A DNA stretch of 43,529 nt from Deltaproteobacteria bacterium (GTDB taxonomy: Bacteria; Bdellovibrionota; Bdellovibrionia; Bdellovibrionales; JAMPXM01): NCBI GenBank assembly GCA_017302795.1, contig JAFLCB010000018.1, positions 1-43,529 of the forward strand, written 5' to 3'. The notes under the pieces are model-generated. The model searched no databases. It saw only the letters and a list, made by a program, of their open reading frames with translations, and was not told where the DNA came from. Below, in pieces: positions 41,655 through 43,529 of this stretch. How positions within the stretch are numbered: the stretch's first letter is position 1; every line of letters begins with the position of its first letter. Position numbers and translations under genes: made by a program.

Positions 41655-41667
41655 AAAAAATCTAGAT

Positions 41668-41949
41668 CTAGAGCTCGCGGCAAGTCTTTAGGTCAGCAAG
41701 TCCACCTGGAGTAACAACGAGAAGCGATTTGCCGCCTATTTTGACAACGTAGGCTCTTGCAGATCGACTAGCGAGAGTTGCTTCGCAGTCTGAGTTCTGT
41801 TCGACCAGCTTTTCAAGAACCGTGTATTTGCTGATTTCGATCACCTTTTCTGCTCCTAAAGTATTTTGCACATCTTCTTCCGTAATGAATGTAAGTGCGG
41901 ATGCACTTGAAGCTATCAATGTCGAAGCAATCATCGTAATAATTTTCAT
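41668..41949 (-). CDS. Small exported protein (93 aa)
   Basis: The start is taken at the ATG at 41949, which follows GGAGAG and opens a signal peptide (MKIITMIASTLIASSASA-LT); the longer frame to 42033 adds an unlikely leader. The mature part is about 74 aa with two cysteines (NSDCEATL, KTCREL) that could pair, and a central KIGGKSLLVVTPGGLADLK. No family is recognised. It is transcribed alone. Confidence 0.7.
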   Translation of the reverse strand: MKIITMIASTLIASSASALTFITEEDVQNTLGAEKVIEISKYTVLEKLVEQNSDCEATLASRSARAYVVKIGGKSLLVVTPGGLADLKTCREL

Positions 41950-42085
41950 AGACTCTCCATGTAAACTTGGGTTGATTGGTTGATTTATCAAACTACGCTT
42001 TAGGTTAACTTGTGCGTCCAAGTAAACTGGCAAAAACGAAAATCGACTATAATCAATGTTCGCCGAAAATTTTTCGCCTCAAGAT

Positions 42086-42115
42086 GTACTGTTTAGTACT
42101 GTTTAGTACTGTTTA
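42086..42115. repeat. Decamer tandem repeat (GTACTGTTTA)3
   Basis: Three perfect contiguous copies of a 10-base unit, followed by a degraded partial fourth (GTTCTGTT), lie upstream of the small exported-protein gene and downstream of the diguanylate cyclase gene. The spacing of about one helix turn would place repeated sites on one DNA face. Confidence 0.9.
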
Positions 42116-42284
42116 GTTCTGTTCCCCACTTCCCTTTTACAACTTGAGAAGTCTTCAGCGCCGACTAACGGGCGACGGCGGAGTACTCGTGATGACTCAC
42201 TTGGGGCTGATGATTGTTACACTTGTTTCGCGAGATTGGCTTGATAAGTAGAGAGAAATATTTTTGCGGTGCGGGCTTTGTACC

Positions 42285-43376
42285 TTAAGCCGCGCTGGCT
42301 GACGGCAAAAAATGGTCGATAATAGTGAAACGACCTCGACCGGATTTTTTGGATAGGTACATGCATTCGTCGGCCTGTCGTATGACTGCGTCTTCTGTCG
42401 CATTCGTATCTAAAGTTTCAGGGGTTACAATTACGCAGCCAACGCTGACCGACACCGACACCGGGTGTCCCAGAATCGAATTAATGTTTTCAACAGCTTC
42501 AATCACGCGACGGCAAATTACCTCGGCATCAGCTTTGGACTGAACCGAATCTAGTACGATCGTGAACTCATCGCCCCCCAATCGAGCGAGCAGGTCAGAA
42601 TCGCGTAATAGTATTTTGGTCCGTCGCCCGACTTCTTTTAATAGAAAATCGCCAGCACCGTGACCAAGTGTATCGTTGACTTGCTTGAAACCGTCGAGAT
42701 CAAAATACACACAGGCGACCGAGTGGCGGTTTTTTCTGCTGATTTCAAGCGAATGTTTCAGGTGATCCAATGCCAGGCTGCGATTCGGAAGCCCGGTGAG
42801 CGAGTCGTGCGTCGCAATCAGTTCAAGTTTCTCCGAAGCCGATCGCAGAGCCCGAAGTAGAAACATCGTGTAGATTGAGACCATCAGATAGTTCGCCATA
42901 AGTCCGAAAGACACAAAAGGAAGATTTCGCCAATACGGGACCGCGAGAAAAATAAACGATAAACCCAATGTACTAAAAATAATAGAGTTGATCAGCGCAC
43001 GCTCACCAAAACGAAACCCATTGCCAATCGTGATAAACGGGTAGATGAAAAGAAAAAGCGCAGCTTTTTCGTGGCCGAAATAAAGATAGACCGTGCACAC
43101 GCCAACATCATGAATAACTCCCAAAAGGCGACGGGTCTTGTTAATCTCAGGCCTAGCGTAAATGTGGAGTAAAATTGAGCTACTGGCAAATACTGAGAAT
43201 ATAGTGAGAAGCTGGCAGACGAGACTGTCGAAATCGAGCCCCTGCATTGAGAATCGATTGTGGTAGGTGATGTAAGTAACGGCGACAGAAAGAATCGCAA
43301 GTCGCAACAGAGCTTGTCGGTGTTCAGAATCTTTCCGTTTGCTAAAACGAGCCCGCATATCTTGAATTAAGCTCAT
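42285..43376 (-). CDS. Membrane-bound diguanylate cyclase (GGDEF)
   Basis: Encodes 363 aa. It makes cyclic di-GMP from two GTP. Residues about 20-175 hold five to six hydrophobic helices (RLAILSVAVTYITYH, LVCQLLTIFSVFASSSILL, AALFLFIYPFITIG, FSTLGLSFIFLAVPYW, ANYLMVSIYTMFLL), a membrane sensor of unknown signal. The GGDEF domain starts at THDSLTGLPNR (189-199). It contains YFDLDGFKQVNDTLGHGAGD, the active site RLGGDEF (GGDEF 267-271) and, five residues before it, RDSD (258-261), the product-inhibition I-site, so an active, feedback-controlled enzyme is likely. Start at 43376. It seems to be transcribed alone. Confidence 0.95.
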   Translation of the reverse strand: MSLIQDMRARFSKRKDSEHRQALLRLAILSVAVTYITYHNRFSMQGLDFDSLVCQLLTIFSVFASSSILLHIYARPEINKTRRLLGVIHDVGVCTVYLYFGHEKAALFLFIYPFITIGNGFRFGERALINSIIFSTLGLSFIFLAVPYWRNLPFVSFGLMANYLMVSIYTMFLLRALRSASEKLELIATHDSLTGLPNRSLALDHLKHSLEISRKNRHSVACVYFDLDGFKQVNDTLGHGAGDFLLKEVGRRTKILLRDSDLLARLGGDEFTIVLDSVQSKADAEVICRRVIEAVENINSILGHPVSVSVSVGCVIVTPETLDTNATEDAVIRQADECMYLSKKSGRGRFTIIDHFLPSASAA

Positions 43377-43458
43377 AGCTATTCTTGTCGGAGGCGAAGT
43401 TAGCTGCGGTAGTTGAGAATTGCGTTTACAACGCGCCCTCGTTCGAGAGGTTTTCGAC

Positions 43459-43529
43459 TTAGATCATTTCTAGTTCTGCCGTCACCTCCGTTTTTTCGAT
43501 CACGTATTTTTTGTAGAGTTCGTACCCAT
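43459..43529 (-). CDS. C-terminal end of a gene cut by the right edge
   Basis: On the minus strand, the frame entering from the right edge reads GYELYKKYVIEKTEVTAELE and then MI and TAA (43459-43461). The composition looks like real coding sequence, and its end lies 82 bases before the diguanylate cyclase start on the same strand. Too little is present to name the product. Confidence 0.45.
   Translation of the reverse strand, partial: GYELYKKYVIEKTEVTAELEMI

Noticed and set aside
1-43529. CRISPR arrays, tRNA or rRNA genes, IS elements, integrases, prophage genes
   Set aside because: No spaced direct repeats, cloverleaf-like segments, transposase motifs or phage structural genes were recognised on either strand.

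Overview
The window reads as chromosomal DNA of a Gram-negative bacterium, most likely a member of the Bdellovibrionota or a close relative. This is inferred from family content, not from a marker gene. The pointers are a TIGR02147/DUF4423-type regulator, a ligase-associated DNA exonuclease, many unique secreted proteins and lipoproteins, giant HEAT-repeat exported proteins, an RraB-like protein and an outer-membrane barrel protein. No rRNA, tRNA, CRISPR array, transposase or complete mobile element was seen.

Left part (1-9.2 kb): six minus-strand genes (6176 down to 113) overlap one another end to start. They encode a DUF1402/lysozyme-like protein, an SH3-type protein, a serine alpha/beta hydrolase, an NlpC/P60-like Cys-His protein and two small exported proteins, which suggests one envelope-directed unit. 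An RraB-like gene, a kinase-like gene broken by one TAA, and a degenerate receiver-TPR protein follow.

Middle (9.3-26.5 kb): three plus-strand exported proteins (1425 aa, about 170 aa, and a 786-aa HEAT + PQQ propeller) precede a decayed stretch. It holds a broken minus-strand gene at 16.7-16.9 kb, a GspE/PilB-type ATPase cut off after Walker B, and a broken small secreted-protein gene hidden on the minus strand at 17.9-18.2 kb. Next come a divergent SelO AMP-transferase, a lipoprotein gene carrying seven CAAGG units that put its signal peptide out of frame with its body (candidate phase variation), a 729-aa lipoprotein, and a short YidC paralogue with a small membrane partner.

Right part (26.5-43.5 kb): a minus-strand group carries a membrane-anchored zinc metallopeptidase of 906 aa with small exported neighbours. 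A two-gene DNA-repair unit joins a RecB-type nuclease/XPD-type helicase fusion with a ligase-associated exonuclease through a 4-base overlap. A five-gene plus-strand operon (barrel protein, four-helix membrane protein, FMN-binding protein, cytochrome c lipoprotein, ApbE flavin transferase) looks like a self-contained extracytoplasmic flavin/haem electron-transfer system and is the best candidate here for an undescribed system. The window closes with a TIGR02147-type regulator, a tandem DUF333 protein, a small secreted protein, a membrane diguanylate cyclase, and the last codons of a gene cut by the right edge.

Several genes carry single in-frame TAA codons or frame breaks. This points to gene decay, though sequence error cannot be excluded from one sequence.
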